Shown: piece by piece, positions 18,970 to 51,800 of the stretch
Layout: every line of letters begins with the position of its first letter
How positions within the stretch are numbered: position 1 is the first letter of the stretch
DNA from: Phallusia mammillata
Taxonomy: Eukaryota; Chordata; Ascidiacea; Phlebobranchia; Ascidiidae
Assembly (NCBI GenBank): GCA_003260075.1
Contig: QLIY01000429.1
Span: 19,406 to 83,405, forward strand
Direction of reading: 5' to 3'
DNA: 64,000 nucleotides
Notes under the pieces: model-generated
Database searches by the model: none
What the model was told of the DNA's origin: nothing
The model's input: only the letters and a program-made list of their open reading frames with translations
Made by a program: the position numbers and the translations under genes

Positions 18970-20144
18970 TGTAAAGTCTGAATCGGCGCTCCTAAAACCC
19001 CTAAACAAGCTACAAATACTGTATGTGTGACAAAAAGCAGTATTAGCCTGCTTTGGTTTCGACCTAAATTCCAGCAATCTAATGATACGCGCCTAACCAC
19101 ACGTTATATTCTCACACTAATGTGATTTAATACGACAAACAGGCACCTATGTAATCCGCAGTACCGTATCAGTCTGGCGATTTTCAACAAAAACAAGTTA
19201 TCGATCAAGCATTGTTTACGTCAAATTGAATCAACGGATATTGCCTTGACAGAGAGCTTGTTTGCAACAACAATTCAATAACGCAATAACATTTTGCCGG
19301 TTGTTGTGAAAATTGCGCTACTTTAACGTCAACATAATTTTTGCTACCGACCAGGCTGACATAACTAAGCACTGAAGTTTGAATGTAAAATTTGGGTGAA
19401 AATCTTTATTTACGTCAAAAATGGGAGACGCCTGAAAAATCAACAGACTTGGGCGGCATTTAAAAGCAAGTGCAAATAAATTGGGTCTTCGCCCCTTGCG
19501 TAAATGACATGAATAAAGCGTGACGCCCGTAAAGAGAATTGATGTTTGGAAGACGCTCAATTGCTCATCCCGTGAATTTAAGAAGTGCTGCTTGTAAATA
19601 AATATAAATTTCGTATTGCCAGTATCAAGGACTTTTAGTAAGGAAATTGTTCAAGTGTTTAACATCAATTCACATTACACTTAGTGACCACGTTGTGCGG
19701 TCAAACTCAGAAGTGAATTCTTCAGATTTTGCACTATTTTATCAGATATAATGAAACGTCTTTGTCAACTTGCGACTGGTGAAGCAAGGCACGGGCCTTT
19801 AGGTTTCCAATTATGGAGTTCAAAGGCGGAATCTGAAAGGCCCGTCTTTGTCTTAAAATATAGCCTATGTTGTTAATGCAAGCAAACCAATTTATCACAC
19901 TTCGTAAAAATATGGTACACAAACTACAAAATGAGTTGCAGAAAACATGACTCGTGTTTGGTAGATACTAACACTGGTAATCCACAACGTTTTAATTGCT
20001 CGGTTGGAAAACTATTCGTTTTAATTTCATGTCATAATAAAATTAACTAAAACTACTATTGCACCTAACCGGAACTGAATGTTCTTCTGATGGAATTATA
20101 AGTTTGAAACTAAACCTCGTGCTTTCAATACAAGTGAAAATAAC

Positions 20145-20196
<52 letters not shown>

Positions 20197-20282
20197 TAAG
20201 AAAACGTTGCCCGCGTTTTGTTGATACGACGATTAGTAATTTATTCCGTTTGCGCATTGGTCAACTGCGAAACTTGAGACCG

Positions 20283-20556
20283 CAGTGGTTCTTAACCTAT
20301 GGGAAATTTTCAACGGTGGAAAAACATGTTCATGCAGAGAGAAATTATTTAAGTCAAGTACCTGAATTGTAAGTTTCAGTTTTACTTTCTTATCTAAGAT
20401 CATAAAGCTGATCATTTAGTAAAGTGTTTTAATCGAGTTAGAAACATTATTGTCAATTTACGGTACATACTTTAAAACATATCTTTGAACTAATTTGAAT
20501 TTAAGATGTTGATCGCCTTTGGTAGAAAAGTGCACCAATAAGGTTAAGAACCACTG
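20283..20556. mobile_element. hAT-type miniature element
   Basis: Termini CAGTGGTTCTTAACCT and AGGTTAAGAACCACTG enclose 274 bases, with flanks ttgagacc and tttagacc (7 of 8). The adjacent element at 20564 is inserted immediately next to it, reusing the flank. Confidence 0.8.
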
Positions 20557-20563
20557 TTTAGAC

Positions 20564-21045
20564 CAGGGGTGGGGAACCTTTTTGCTTGTAAAGGCCACAA
20601 AACGGTTTATCGATACTCGTTTAGGCCGCATAGACTATTTCCCAGGCCAAGGGCAGAGGTGTTCAAACTTTTTCGTAGAGTTGCAGGACTTGCGGCCCAA
20701 GCTGAATAAAATTCCTCATTACATTTCCACCATCACTACAACATTCAGGATTTATCTTACCTGTAAACTCGCTTGTTTACAAATATTAACTATCTAAGAG
20801 CAGCTTGTGACATCACAGACAAGTTTAAGAGAAACGATTGTGCGCAAACAATTGTTCTTTTGCAACACAAGTAAGATTGCAGAATTTGGGCTCTTAGTAG
20901 TCCTGAAATCGCTTTGTCGACCACTATGGGACCATTGGCTCCTGTTTGAAAATCGCTGCCCTAGAACTAATCAATAATGTGAAATAAATTTTGACATCGA
21001 AGGCCGCACTTGGTGCCCTAAAAGGCCGCAGGCTCCCCACCCCTG
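20564..21045. mobile_element. hAT-type miniature element with a further element inside
   Basis: Termini CAGGGGTGGGGAACCT and the matching CTCCCCACCCCTG, with a perfect 8-base target duplication gtttagac (20556-20563 and 21046-21053). Inside, cagaggtgttcaaacttt near 20653 and tttgaaaatcgctg near 20960 look like the decayed ends of an older nested element. Confidence 0.85.
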
Positions 21046-21390
21046 GTTTAGACATTAATTTCATACAATCAAAAGTTTAGCTTTAGCTTTGGCTAAATTT
21101 TAAAAATGTGTGGAACATCAATCAAACCGCATGTTTGGCCGAATAGTCAACAGAAACTTCGGTGCATCAGCAATAAAAACCACAAGTAGTTTGTCTTTCC
21201 CCCACAGACTGTGGACTTCAGTGCCGCAGGACATGAAAACGGAAAACGCACACAGGCTATCAGTTGTTTTATTAATGGCAATGTCACCCAAAGATTTGCA
21301 TACAAAAACCCAATGAGATAACAGACAAGCTTTTTCCTACATGCAAATGTCATGAAAAAGTGCAACAAAACACAAGACTTTACTACAGCA

Positions 21391-42179
<20,789 letters not shown>

Positions 42180-42903
42180 TGATGCGAACCACATGCGCAA
42201 CTGTGTCAATTCAACTGTGACGACGTGTAGTGACGTAAAAACACAAACATCGTATTGCTGCTGAAGAAACTACTGGTATTACAAACTGGGCTTTAGAAAA
42301 ACAGATAATGAGGTCAACAAATTACGATTATATTTAGCGAAATTACTGTAATTTGGTAGCATAATAATCAAACATTTTTTTAAAGATGGCGTAACACAAA
42401 CTGACGGGATGTTATCGTCATAGTAATATCATTTTTTGTTTGCAGCTTATCATTCACTACTAACTCTGCAAATACATTTCTAACAACTTAGCAAATTAAT
42501 TTCATTCGAAACCGGGTTTGTCAACGGCTTAATCCGCTGGGTCTAAAGCTAAAACACACAAGCATTTGCACACGTTACGTCACAAACCTTCTTTGTGGGG
42601 GGGGGGAGGATGTTATCATCATAGTAATATCATTTTTTGTTTGCAGCTTATCATTCACTACTAACTTTGCAAATACATTTCTAACAATTTAGCAAATTAA
42701 TTTCATTCGAAACCCGGGTTTGTCAACGGCTTAATCCGATGGGTCTAAAACTAAAACACACAAGCATTTGCACACGTTACGTCACAAACCTTCTTTGTTG
42801 CAAGACAATCCCTTTAAACAACCCTTTTTTATTGTGATTTGACAACATTTTTTGGCAAAATTGATCAGCGAAAGCGATTTAACTGCAAACAACATCTGCA
42901 TTT
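42180..42903. promoter_or_regulatory. Divergent EPRS-stomatin intergenic region with CRE/ATF-like sites
   Basis: The only DNA between the oppositely oriented EPRS and stomatin starts. It contains TGACGTAA at 42231-42238 and its reverse TTACGTCA at 42575-42582, repeated at 42777-42784. The repetition arises because about 42420-42596 and 42607-42800 are two copies flanking ten G at 42597-42606, so the true spacer is probably near 520 bases. CRE/ATF-like sites near a tRNA synthetase fit known ATF4 control in animals, but use here is inference. Confidence 0.4.
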
Positions 42904-43761
42904 ATGCAAAAAGTACATCCTGAATTTTCTGCGAGCTTGAAAATGCAGGAAGCAGGACGACAACAGCACCAAATTTCCCAAGGTGGCGGCGGTAGCGTAG
43001 GACTATGTGGATTTATTATTATGTTTATATCAGTGCTGTTTATCATCGCAACATTTCCACTGTCGATTTGGTCGTGTGTGAAAGTTGTGCAGGAATATGA
43101 GAGGGCCGTTATATTCCGACTTGGCAGACTGCTTGGTGGGGCCAAAGGGCCTGGAATCTTTTTCATCATTCCTTGCACAGACAACTACAGTCAAATCGAC
43201 CTGCGAACCAAATCCTTTGATGTTCCTCCGCAAGAGATTCTCACTAAAGACAGCGTCACCGTTGCCATGGACGCCGTGGTGTATTACCGCGTTCGTGATG
43301 CAACAATGGCTGTAGCTAACGTCGAAAACGCGGATGGCGCTACTCGACTACTCGCACAAACAACTCTGAGGAACATGTTGGGAACAAAGAGTCTTGCAGA
43401 AATATTGACAGACCGAGATACCATCGCTCATGGGATGTTGGCAACCCTGGATCAGGCAACAGATGTTTGGGGGATCACCGTGGAGCGCATAGAGATCAAA
43501 GATGTACGATTACCAGTTCAACTGCAACGCGCGATGGCTGCAGAGGCTGAAGCGACAAGAGAAGCCAAGGCCAAGGTTATCGCAGCTGAGGGGGAGATGC
43601 AGGCTTCAATAAAGCTCAAAGAAGCTTCTGATATCTTGTCCGACTCCCCGAATGCCTTACAGCTTCGATATTTGCAAACCCTGACTTCTATTAGCGCGGA
43701 AAAGAACTCCACAATTATATTCCCTCTTCCAATTGAAATGCTCTCTTCATTAAAAAAGTAA
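42904..43761 (+). CDS. STOM: Stomatin (band 7/SPFH membrane scaffold), intronless
   Basis: Integral membrane scaffold of the SPFH family that oligomerises in cholesterol-rich domains and modulates ion channels. The 285-residue frame has a short polar N-terminus, one hydrophobic hairpin segment at about residues 31-56 (GLCGFIIMFISVLFIIATFP), then the SPFH domain (EYERAVIFRLGRLLGGAKGPG, PPQEILTKDSVTVAMDAVVYY, ATRLLAQTTLRNMLGTKSL). A helical region follows (QLQRAMAAEAEATREAKAKV), then the C-terminus AEKNSTIIFPLPIEMLSS. It aligns end to end with vertebrate stomatin (288 residues) except for the last few residues. Vertebrate STOM has several introns; this copy has none and no close neighbour exon, so it may be a retrocopy or an intron-loss gene, but the frame is intact. 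A second ATG at codon 14 is possible. AATAAAG lies about 60 bases after the stop. Confidence 0.95.
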   Translation: MQKVHPEFSASLKMQEAGRQQHQISQGGGGSVGLCGFIIMFISVLFIIATFPLSIWSCVKVVQEYERAVIFRLGRLLGGAKGPGIFFIIPCTDNYSQIDLRTKSFDVPPQEILTKDSVTVAMDAVVYYRVRDATMAVANVENADGATRLLAQTTLRNMLGTKSLAEILTDRDTIAHGMLATLDQATDVWGITVERIEIKDVRLPVQLQRAMAAEAEATREAKAKVIAAEGEMQASIKLKEASDILSDSPNALQLRYLQTLTSISAEKNSTIIFPLPIEMLSSLKK

Positions 43762-45323
43762 AACAACTTTTTGGCTAATGCGATATTTTGAACACTGTGA
43801 AGTATAGACGCACTGAAATAATAAAGATTATTACAGTATTGTATGTTAATACTTTTTTGGTGGTTATAGTCTCTGTGCGCTGCAGAAAATATAGATTCGT
43901 AGACTTTACGTTCGCACAAAGATGTTTTGTCACTGATGCAAATAACCTTCACCAAAAAAGTTATGTCTGGCAAAAAACGCACAAACAGACATTAGATCTC
44001 AAAAACGTTAAGCTTTTAAATAGATTCATCAAGACTAAAGAATACTGAAAGCTATAGGGTTGTCCCGATAATTATGTGTCGGCGCCGATACCCGATGCTG
44101 TGTGCAGTATTGGACCAAAAACCGTTTTATTCGCGTGCTTAAGTCTATCGTTTCTGCCACAGCATTTTGCAAAACGACACTTAACAAACTTTTGACTAAA
44201 CCTTTCCTTCATTTCGTTTTGACGTTTTCTGTTCGTATCTAAAAACGTATGAAACGTGCGGAAAGAACGATTTGCTGAATCAGGAACTTTAGCAACGATT
44301 CGGTTTTATAGTGATTCGTTATATGGTGAGTAAAAATGAACGTTTGACACTTAAAAGTAAAACCGATTCACTTGTTTTCACAAGTATAGCCAACTTCGCT
44401 CAGGGAACTTATCATCAAAACCAGTTTGATAATAAACATTAACCAACTGATTCGGTATGACGCCTTTAATGAACCTGGTGTACTGTGATTTATCCTAGTC
44501 TGCACAGACGCTTCAGGGCTGATCCCAGTTATGAATTTATGTTTATCGTAACTGATACTAGTCGATCTGCCGATCCCCTACTACGAAGCTGACATGTGCA
44601 GCATACAAGGCAGGCAACAGGTGATTGTGATTCAACTTTCGGCGGGTTCTCCACTGAGCTTTTGTAACTTAGTTGGTAGAGCGCGAGTCCCGGAAAGACT
44701 CCTGTCGTAGATTTCAATCCCACCGCAGGCTAGAAAAATGTAACCTACTTCTTGCCTTATGGTGGTGAATGCTTGGTCACTTCCTGATTTGTTATGAAGC
44801 CTTTAATGGGCCTGGCGTATTGAAGTTTGATAATTTTAGATTAAAATGTGTTTTGTGCCGATACGGCATCGAAAAGCCAGAAAATGAACCAGAGTTTTGA
44901 AGCGAACAATGCATGTGTGGAAATATTTCGAACTCAGAACAAATCTCGTTTAGTTATGACTCCCATGGTAATGAACCATTAACCTAATGCCTAGTAAATG
45001 TCTGCATTAGGAGAATAGCAATGTCGTAACAAGCCTGTCTAGCGATCAGTTTAGAATATCGCCGCAGGGGCGCCACCCACCGGACGACTTTGGAACCACG
45101 TGCAGTGGCGAGGCCCATGGACTGGAAGAACGTCGAATTTAGATCCATGTGGTTTGTACTCATAAAGACACATAAATAACTTTTTCTGTGTAAAATGTAT
45201 TTGTGGCTCTGCACCACAGTGGCAGTAGAAAACAAGAAGTAGTAAAAACACGAGGTGAATATGGCAATGAAGAAATAACGAAGTGTGAAACTTATTACGA
45301 TATACACATGCTATGTACAAAAG
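43762..45323. other. Intergenic region between convergent stomatin and CENP-F
   Basis: After the stomatin polyadenylation signal near 43820 comes repeat-like DNA: tagggttgtcccgataatta near 44057 resembles a hAT terminus without a found partner, and the tRNA-like unit lies at 44655. No conserved coding sequence was seen. Confidence 0.45.
44655..44725 (+). repeat. tRNA-like sequence, probably a SINE head or tRNA pseudogene
   Basis: AACTTAGTTGGTAGAGCGCG fits a tRNA D-arm and A box. GAGTC-CCGGAAA-GACTC forms a five-pair anticodon stem with a seven-base loop, but position 33 is C and not T. The T-arm region (gtagatttcaatcccac) pairs poorly. Imperfect 33-base direct repeats flank it (about 44453 and 44786, tatgacgcctttaatgaacc type). 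Confidence 0.45.
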
Positions 45324-48300
45324 TTACTGCACTTTACAATCCGGGTCGTCCTCGTTTGCACGTTGTGACCCGCCACTGGAGGCAGTAGAGGGTGGTTTAG
45401 GGCTGTTTGTCAGCTGTCTCAATGGTTCAGTCACAGAGAGCTGAGAAGGCGACCGTGATGCCTGAAAACGTATATAAAGTAACAGTTTTAATATAAGTGG
45501 CTTTAGGTGACTCTTTTAGCTCTGTTTGTTCGTTTTTATCCTCGTTGGGCGGGCAACGCCTGAATGCGTTATGCTCACAATGATTTATTCGACTTTTTTG
45601 GCAATATGGGTTGGTGACTTTAGCTTTGTTCAACCCATCGGACTCCATTGGGTTGGAGCAATGTAGCTTAAGTTTGTTGCTCAAGTAAACACAAGTGGTC
45701 AAGACAGGAATAGAACCCACAACGCCGTGCATTCAAGGCGGTTGCTCAGACAACTTGGCCACCTTGAACATTGTTGGCGGAAATCTCAGTTGAAACGTTA
45801 ACATTTTTTGGCGAGAAAGTTGAGGTCTTGTGTACTCAGGAACTTTGTCAGTTTTAAAGTACGTCTATTACAAAGTCACACCCAAGTTTTGTAACAAAAA
45901 TACTTCACACCCAAAGTTTTGTAAAAATACCAAAAAAAAACCCAACCCAGTGCTCTTTACGCCATCTATCGGTATTTAGCAAATTTTTGCCCGACGTAAG
46001 CTACTGTATTATTTTATTTTTCAAAGAACTATCCGTTATACATATTTTACCAGGATCTTGAAATATAGAAACTGTTCAAACTAATAACACGACTTACTTT
46101 TTTGCGGCTGCGAAGTTGCATTGTTCGTTTGTCCTTAATAATAAAACAATTACGTTACTTGAAAAAATATCAATATTACTTTACAAAATAAAACTTAAAG
46201 TGATAAACACAAAATTATAAGTAATTTACCTCAGCCCTATCAGCTCCACCTGAAATTTTAAAAAAAAGTTGTTCAATTTTCGCAAAAAGAGAATTTCACA
46301 ATTGTTTTGACATAAACAAACCGTTCTTTTTCGCCATAGCTGCTGCCACCAATTTTGTGGTGTGACTCAACTGCTGTCGACGCATCACGAATGGACTCGA
46401 AAATCCGACGGGGATGTTTGTAAAACCTGATGAAACAATTAAAACCAAGTTTAGTGTACAGCTTACGTGTAAACAGGCGTTTTTTTAGTAAATCTATTCA
46501 GACAAAAATTGATAAATACCGAGGGGCGTAGAGAGCACACATGAATATTTGAAGTAAAAACAAATGTGAAAACGCTGACGGTTTAGGGCTATTTGGGCTG
46601 GGGTCGGCTTCTTTTATGCCTTTCCAACTGCTTACTCGTGCCACTACCCGATTTTCAAACAAACCTTGGTTAACGAGATGGGGAAGTCCCTCAACCGAGA
46701 ATTGCGGGGAGGAAGAAACCGACCCCTCATCCGTCATTTTGCTTTTCTTCGGTGGAGTTTTGTTGCCAACAGGTTTCCCCACCGATTTTCGGGGGGGGGG
46801 CTTTCAGCACCACCTGAAATTTAAAAAAAAAGTTGTTCAATTTTCGCAAAAAGAGAATTTCACAATTTTTTTGACATAAACAAACCGTTCTTTTTTGCCA
46901 TAGCTGCTGCCACCAATTTTGTGGTGTGACTCAACTGCTGTCGACGCATCACGAATGGACTCGAAAATCCGACGGGTATGTTTGTAAAACCTGGTGAAAC
47001 AATTAAAGCCAAGTTTAGTGTACAGCTTACGTGTAAACAGGCGTTTTTTTAGTAAATCTATTCAGACAAAAATTGATAAATACCGAGGGGCGTAGAGAGC
47101 ACACATGAATATTTGAAGTAAAAACAAATGTGAAAACGCTGACGGTTTAGGGCTATTTGGGCTTGGGGTCGGCTTCTTTTATGCCTTTCCAACTGCTTAC
47201 TCGTGCCACTACCCGATTTTCAAACAAACCTTGGTTAACGAGATGGGGAAGTCCCTCAACCGAGAATTGCGGGGAGGAAGAAACCGACCCCTCATCCGTC
47301 ATTTTGCTTTTCTTCGGTGGAGTTTTGTTGCCAACAGGTTTCCCCACCGATTTTCTTCTGCAGAAAAAAGCACTTGTATTCTACTTCACGAAATAAACCA
47401 CATGTCATAAACCAGGGGCATGCAACATACATCCTGCGGGCCACAGTCCGGCCCGCCAAGCTATTTAGTGTGGCCCCCATCAACACACTGATTAAGATAA
47501 AAAAATGCAATTCTTTTGAGAATTTAGCAAAATCTTTCACTAGTGTTTGGTAAATCTCCCAAGTTGCTATACTATACGTAAGAAATATAAGCTAAATCAG
47601 CGTTTTGCAATCGGTGGATCAAACAGCAGTTATAGCAAGTAGCCTACTTCACCTAATGTGACGTAACAATACCCTTTGCCTAGTAAACAATTTTTCTGTA
47701 GCGAAAGCCAGTGTTGCGCTGAAACTCTGTATGTTGTAAAAAATACTTTGATGCTTTTGGAAGAATTTCGAATTTATTGTGCACATGAAAATAGTTATGT
47801 GGCCCTCCCTTGAGGTCCGATATTGGCTATACGGCCCACCGACGAAAATGTTGCACACCCCTGTCATAAACTATATCTAAACCGGTAAACATTTTGTCAT
47901 TAGCGCGAAAGATATGTAAGCAATAGGCCCGGTAACAACAACACTATATTTAGAGAGCCTTTTCATTTCTTGGATCACACATTTATGTTTGGGGGGGGGG
48001 ATTAACGAGATGGGGAAGTCCCTCAACCGAGAATTGCGGCGAGGAAGAAACCGATCCCTCATCCGTCATTTTGCTTTTCTTCGGTGGAGTTTTGTTGCCA
48101 GCAGGTTTCCCCACCGATTTTCTTCTGCAGAAAGAGTTGCACTTATATTCTATTTCACGAAATAAACCGCATGGCAAAAACTATATCTATATATACCGGC
48201 AAAGAGTTTGTCGTCAGCGCGCAAGGTATTAAAGCAATAGGCCTAATAACAAGACTATATTTAGAGAGCCTTTTCATTTCTTGGATCACACATTTATGTT

Positions 48301-48806
48301 TGGGGGGGGGGTGAAGATTAGGTTTCAAAAACTTTTAAAAAAGTGATTTGTTACATTACCCTGATTTTCTGCTTAGTCGTGTAGATTTTCGGGGGGGGGG
48401 GGCCAGTATAAGGCGTTGCACCATATATATAAGGGTGTCTATTTATTATTGTATACTTTAAACTAGAATCTCCCAGCTTGTTGCTGGGTGGATGAAAACT
48501 ATATTGAACCTTATGCTTATTGATTCAAATTTGCGAACACATTTAGTCATTTATCTTGATAAATTAGGGTGCCTCTTCGCCTGAAAAAGTCGCTTGGTTT
48601 AAGTATGTTATTATTGGTTTTGGTTGTCACCTGGGGCAAATTTCAGCCCAACCAACTCACAAAGATTAGGTTTCAAAAACTTGTGATTTGTTACATTACC
48701 CTGATTTTCTGCTTAGTCGTGTAGATTTTCTTCTACCAGTATTCGACCCTTCATGCAAAGATCGACTTGAGTTTGAAGGAACTGACGAACTTTCACTAGG
48801 GGGAAG
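45324..48806 (-). CDS. CENPF: CENP-F C-terminal region: basic tail, GFTNIP motif, CaaX box
   Basis: Exons toward the stop: 48700-48806 (serine-rich, ending STRLSRKSG), 47230-47357 (RRKSVGKPVGNKTPPKKSK, a likely nuclear localisation signal, then EGLPHLVNQ), 46322-46426 (GFTNIPVGFSSPFVMRR), 46230-46249 (20-base microexon, GADRAE), 46098-46133 (36 bases, DKRTMQLRSRKK) and 45324-45461 (serine/proline-rich, ending DCKVQ). In human CENP-F the CaaX cysteine is farnesylated for nuclear-envelope and kinetochore localisation, and the region around GFADIP has been linked to Miro binding; the Phe is kept here. The microexon and the two small exons are supported by exact phase and good splice sites. Confidence 0.85.
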
Positions 48807-51800
48807 CTAAGAAGCGCAAAGCATTAGTTAAATTTCGTCAAAGTGTTCTTTTAACATACACACTGAAAAGAAGGTGCTAAAAATGTACAATAACCGCAGT
48901 TAGAAAAAAAATAAAAGATACTTAGCATTTAGGAATTTTTTGATTCTCACTGAATTGAGTTTATTTCGCCGGAAAAAACAAATCTTAATATATATAATAA
49001 AATATATAAAATAATGGCACAAAAATATTCACCAAGCCGGAAATAGCTGCGCAACGTTGAGACAATATAAAGCGCGACAAAGTTGAGGGCACAATTGGTA
49101 GATATCAAAAAATATAACACTTACCGATGGTTTGCTTCTGGATCTGGTTTCAACATATGAAACGTTGTTATTTTGTTCCATCTTGTGGAGCTTTGCTTGT
49201 AACTGGAGTAACTGTTGACGAACAAAGTACATACAAAACCAGTTAATAAATATTTTTCCATCATTTTTATACAAATAACTTCATCATGCGATTATGGGGG
49301 GGGGGGAAGCGCGACAAAGTTGAGGGCACAATTGGTGGATATAAAAAAATATGATACTTACCGACGGTTTGCTTCTGGATCTGGTTTCAACATATGAAAC
49401 GTTGTTGCTTTGTTCCATCTTGTGGAGTTTTGCTTGTAACTGGAGTAACTGTTGACGAACAAAGTACATACGAAACCGGTTAATAATTATTTTTCCATCA
49501 TTTTTATACAAATAACTTCATCATGCGATTATGCAGACAAATGGTCAGAGTTTTATGGCCGCTATGCAACTAAACGAATTTTTCAAATAACCGAACGCGT
49601 CTTATGTATAATGGTAATAAAAAACGTTTCGTGGTAAAACAGTTTTTCATGTTAGGAGCACTTTGTACAGCAAATTTTATTTGATCATAACATTTCATGT
49701 CTTGGTCAGAGGGGTCACCAGCTTTTTGAGGGGCAATTCTTAATAAACATCTTTTGTTTTTGACAAACCTCTTTTTATTATTTCGGCACTTTTTAACAAA
49801 CCGCTTTTTTATTTTGTGAATTTTTTTAACAACCTCATGGGGGGGGGGACATCTTTTGTTTTTGACAAACCTCTTTTTATTATTTCGGCACATTTTAACA
49901 AACCGCTTTTTTATTTTGTGAATTTTTTTAACAACCTCATTTTATTTTATTTTTGACAAACCTCCTTTTCTTTCCTCCTTGCATTATTTGTGACCAACTG
50001 AACTTTCGCTTTCATCTGTTCAACTTGTTTTTGTAAACTCACATTTTTGCTTTCAATTTCATCCCAATATCTGACAAGAAAAACATTAAAATTACTTAAA
50101 CATGCACAAATTATAAAGTTAATTATTCCACACCTGTTGTCGTGTTCTATGTTTTGGCTTGTTGCTTTCTCAAGCTCTTCCACAAGAATTTGTTTTTCGT
50201 TTTCGGATTTTTCTACATCAGATTTAAGCTGTTTCATGTCATCAAGTACTGATTCCAGTTTCGCTTTAGCTTCTGTGTTTGTTTCTTCACAAACTTGCTT
50301 CAATTCAACATTCTCGTTTTTCAATTTCTTTTCTGATTCTTCCAAACTGTGAATCTAAATATGCCAAAAATCACTGTTATCAGATTTTGGTTTGTTGTAA
50401 TTAAAATGGAATTAGTATATGTAGGTGTATTTCCCTATCCAGGGGGGGGGGCAAAAATCACTGTTATCAGATTTTGGTTAGTTGTAATTAAAATGGAATT
50501 AGTATATGTAGGTGTATTTCCCTATCCAACAATGTGGCACAAAAGTATAATTTATTAGATTATCATAGTAAGACAAACTTATTAATGACATCATACTCTT
50601 TTAGCCAGTTACCAAGCACTTCCATATGGCAAGGCCTATGTTCTAAATTCTAGCCTGCAGGGGAATTCAAACCCATGACATGAGTATTTAGATAATGGTT
50701 GACCCTTGGACACAATAGTATAAGGTGGTACATAAGAAGTGTGGTATTAAACACTGCATAAACACATATTGCAGTTTTAATGAACAGAAATATAGTTATT
50801 GCCAATACTATACTTCTGCAGGCTTTAAACGGGGGGGGGGAAACCGAGACCTATGGTCTTCTATTCGCACTAGGTGGTTGTTGCGTATCTATAAAGTCAA
50901 TATCTGAGAAATGATTACATCAAAACTTTTACCTGTTGGTGAAGAAGTTCAAATTGTTTTCTCAATTTTTCGCAGTGAGCCTCCATTTCTCTCATTTTGT
51001 TTGTGAAGTTTTTCTCTGTTGCACTTAGTGCCTCTTTGCTGGAACTTAATTGTAATTGCAAATCTTGTATTTCAGTTTCAAGTTGTTGCTTTTCATCATT
51101 GAACTGAATTTTTGCTGCAATTATTGTTTGATCACCGTCTGAAACCTGCAAGTGTAAACACGTAAAAAACTCCATCCATCCACATGCTTGTTACATGTGT
51201 ATTAGCCCTATGTATAAAGCTCACCACTAAGGAATTGTGTAAGTTTTTGACTCCGATCAAAATCGGTAGATTTTGTTATCTTTAAACATTTTTTTGCTAC
51301 ATCAGCTGTTGCTACCAGGTATGTAAGCGAACTGTATAGGACATCAAAACGTCGGTGCCAAAATACAGTTGCCAGAAGAGTTCTGTACAATTTATTGCTG
51401 TTGTGGAAAGTTCCCCAAAAAACCAAAAATATATAATCTCCACTGTACAATATTTTAAAACGACTCCAACTTTTACCAAAAGCTATGCCTTCAACTTTTC
51501 AATCATGGTATGAATTTGTATGATATTTCCTGGATCAGGCTTTTACAACACACTTTAGTGCACCACATATAGTCCTGCGTAGGGACAAATGCTAAATCAT
51601 GTAAATAAAGGGATGTTGGGGATAAAAAAATATATTGTAAAACAGGGTTGTGGTATAAAAAAGCCAATTCAAAATCAAATGGAAATCTACATTCATTGAA
51701 TAACTGTATATGCTTTTGATTTAAGACCTGTAACAGTTTGCACATTAATATTCTCACCTTTGTGCGTTCAGTTTGCAGCTTTTCTCGCACACAGTCCAAA

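Larger units (their letters stand above)
18970..21390. other. Intergenic region between the distal UGP2 exon and EPRS
   Basis: Holds two adjacent hAT elements (20283-21045), a G run of about 51 at 20144-20194, and otherwise unremarkable AT-rich DNA. TTTATT near 21268, about 120 bases past the EPRS stop, may be its minus-strand polyadenylation signal. Confidence 0.45.

Noticed and set aside
42904-43761. Minus-strand frames opposite stomatin (for example 43518-43982)
   Set aside because: They overlap a clearly conserved plus-strand gene and have no family resemblance.
44655-44725. A functional tRNA gene
   Set aside because: Loop position 33 is not T and the T-arm does not pair well, so it is reported only as a tRNA-like repeat.
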